A stretch of DNA of 6,008 nucleotides from REEB426 sp964551975 (GTDB lineage Bacteria; Actinomycetota; Actinomycetes; S36-B12). A program made the position numbers and the translations under genes. Shown piece after piece: positions 5,385 through 6,008 of the stretch; the first letter of the stretch is position 1, and every line of letters begins with the position of its first letter. The notes under the pieces were generated by a model. That model saw nothing but the letters and a program-made list of their open reading frames with translations. It did not search any database and had not been told where the DNA came from. The stretch covers positions 1-6,008 of the forward strand of contig CAZKFI010000103.1 in assembly GCA_964551975.1 (NCBI GenBank). The letters are read 5' to 3'.

Positions 5385-5392
5385 CGATGAAC

Positions 5393-6008
5393 ATGAAACG
5401 GATCACCTGGGTGCGCGGCACCCTGGCGGCGATCCTGGGCTCGGTCATCGCGGTGACCGGTGTCATCGCACCCGCGGGTGCGGCCGTTCCGAGCAGGGTC
5501 TCGGCCTCGGACGGGCTGCCCAAGCTGGCCACCTGCCCCACCATCCGCCTGGGCTTCTTCCCGAACATCACGCACGCACCAGCGCTGGTCGCGCAGCAGT
5601 TGGCGCTCAACGAGACTTTCCTCGGTAAGGACGGCACGAAGGTCGAATACACGACGTTCAACGCGGGTCCCTCGGTGATCGAAGCGATGAAGGGTGGTGC
5701 GCTCGACGTCTCCTATATCGGCCCCAACCCGGCGATCGCGGGCTACACCTCGACAGGCGGCACGCTGCTGCGCATTGTCTCCGGTGTGACCTCCGGGGGC
5801 GCCGCCCTCGTGGTCAAACCAAGCATTAACTCCATCGAGGACCTGCGCGGCAAAAAGATCGCAACACCCCAGCTGGGGAATACCCAGGACGTCGCCATCC
5901 GTGCCTTCCTCAAGGAGAAGGGCTTCAAAACCTCGACCACGGGTGCCCCTCCCAGCATCACCCCGGCGAAGGAACTCGCCCCGTACCCGTCGCTCTTCCG
6001 GCGCGGTG
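5393..6008 (+). CDS. ABC transporter substrate-binding protein, sulfonate/taurine/nitrate type (SsuA/TauA-like), 3' partial
   Basis: 205 codons are present and the frame is open at the right edge. Residues 1-30 are a signal peptide (hydrophobic core about 10-26) ending in APAGA-AV, a signal peptidase I type site. There is no lipobox; the first cysteine is C48, well inside the mature domain. The mature part begins the NMT1/SsuA-like fold: CPTIRLGFFPNITHAPALVA at 48-67, FNAGPSVIEAMKGGALDVSYIGPNPAI at 89-115, and the IEDLRGKKIATPQLGNTQDVAIR block at 148-170, which is highly typical of aliphatic sulfonate binding proteins. From about residue 184 on (GAPPSITPAKELAPYPSLFRRG) the sequence departs from the usual pattern, which suggests base errors near the end. 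It is divergent from the lipoprotein-rrf2 unit and probably controlled from the shared 142-bp region. A permease and ATPase would be expected downstream, outside the window. Confidence 0.88.
   Translation, partial: MKRITWVRGTLAAILGSVIAVTGVIAPAGAAVPSRVSASDGLPKLATCPTIRLGFFPNITHAPALVAQQLALNETFLGKDGTKVEYTTFNAGPSVIEAMKGGALDVSYIGPNPAIAGYTSTGGTLLRIVSGVTSGGAALVVKPSINSIEDLRGKKIATPQLGNTQDVAIRAFLKEKGFKTSTTGAPPSITPAKELAPYPSLFRRG

Larger units (their letters stand above)
5251..5392. promoter_or_regulatory. Divergent control region between lipoprotein-rrf2 and the sulfonate-type binding protein
   Basis: This 142-bp gap is lower in GC than its surroundings in its first two thirds. It holds a 26-bp imperfect palindrome, a tandem GATAGGA repeat, a 9-bp GC-rich inverted repeat with an A-bulged extension, and five CCTA/TAGG half-sites between 5255 and 5333. 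The 8-mer TAGGAAAT occurs twice, at 5276-5283 and 5330-5337. The arrangement suggests one regulator acting on both directions; the adjacent Rrf2 protein is the obvious candidate. No known riboswitch class is recognisable. Confidence 0.6.

Noticed and set aside
5284..5392. Riboswitch (SAM or other sulfur-related class) before the sulfonate-type binding protein
   Set aside because: I find no conserved core of any class I know, and the likely promoter elements fall inside the region, leaving little room for an aptamer.
5251..5661. Open frames on both strands over the start of the sulfonate-type binding protein
   Set aside because: They are shadows of the divergent region and the real gene at 5393; the translations show no recognisable domain and are of biased composition.

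Overview
The window looks like ordinary chromosomal DNA of a GC-rich Actinomycetota member. The evidence is high GC at third codon positions, lipoproteins with short signal peptides, a solute-binding protein of a type common in actinobacteria, and several start codons with no Shine-Dalgarno sequence. I cannot name a genus. Coding density is very high. There are no RNA genes, CRISPR arrays, insertion sequences, attachment sites or origins that I can support. Both end genes run off the window.

Layout. (1) 1-1677, minus strand: a two-gene unit in which an isopenicillin-N-synthase-like 2-oxoglutarate/Fe(II) oxygenase (613-1677) is followed 16 nt later by a chromate-transporter-family gene (chrA, from 596 off the left edge). 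chrA carries an apparent +1 frameshift near 131-140. (2) 1678-1850: a 173-bp divergent promoter region. (3) 1851-4387, plus strand: a complete polar-amino-acid ABC importer in the order lipoprotein binding protein, permease, ATPase. A perfect 15-bp inverted repeat lies just inside the permease gene. (4) 4388-5250, minus strand: a small disulfide-capable lipoprotein gene and an Rrf2-family regulator joined by an ATGA overlap. The regulator gene abuts the ATPase gene tail to tail with no base between the stop codons. (5) 5251-5392: a 142-bp divergent control region dense in palindromes and TAGG half-sites. (6) 5393-6008, plus strand: the N-terminal part of a sulfonate/taurine/nitrate-type (SsuA/TauA-like) binding protein.

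How the parts may work together (inference): two import systems, one for polar amino acids and one probably for sulfonates, flank an Rrf2 regulator that lacks the usual Fe-S cysteines. This recalls CymR-type sulfur regulators. A 26-bp imperfect palindrome over the predicted -10 box of the lipoprotein-rrf2 unit is the best operator candidate and may serve autoregulation as well as control of the divergent transporter. A sulfur-scavenging role would also fit ChrA, whose substrate mimics sulfate, but nothing in the window proves it. I found no clearly new system. The items most worth checking are the operator region at 5254-5345, the hairpin inside the permease start, and the chrA frameshift.
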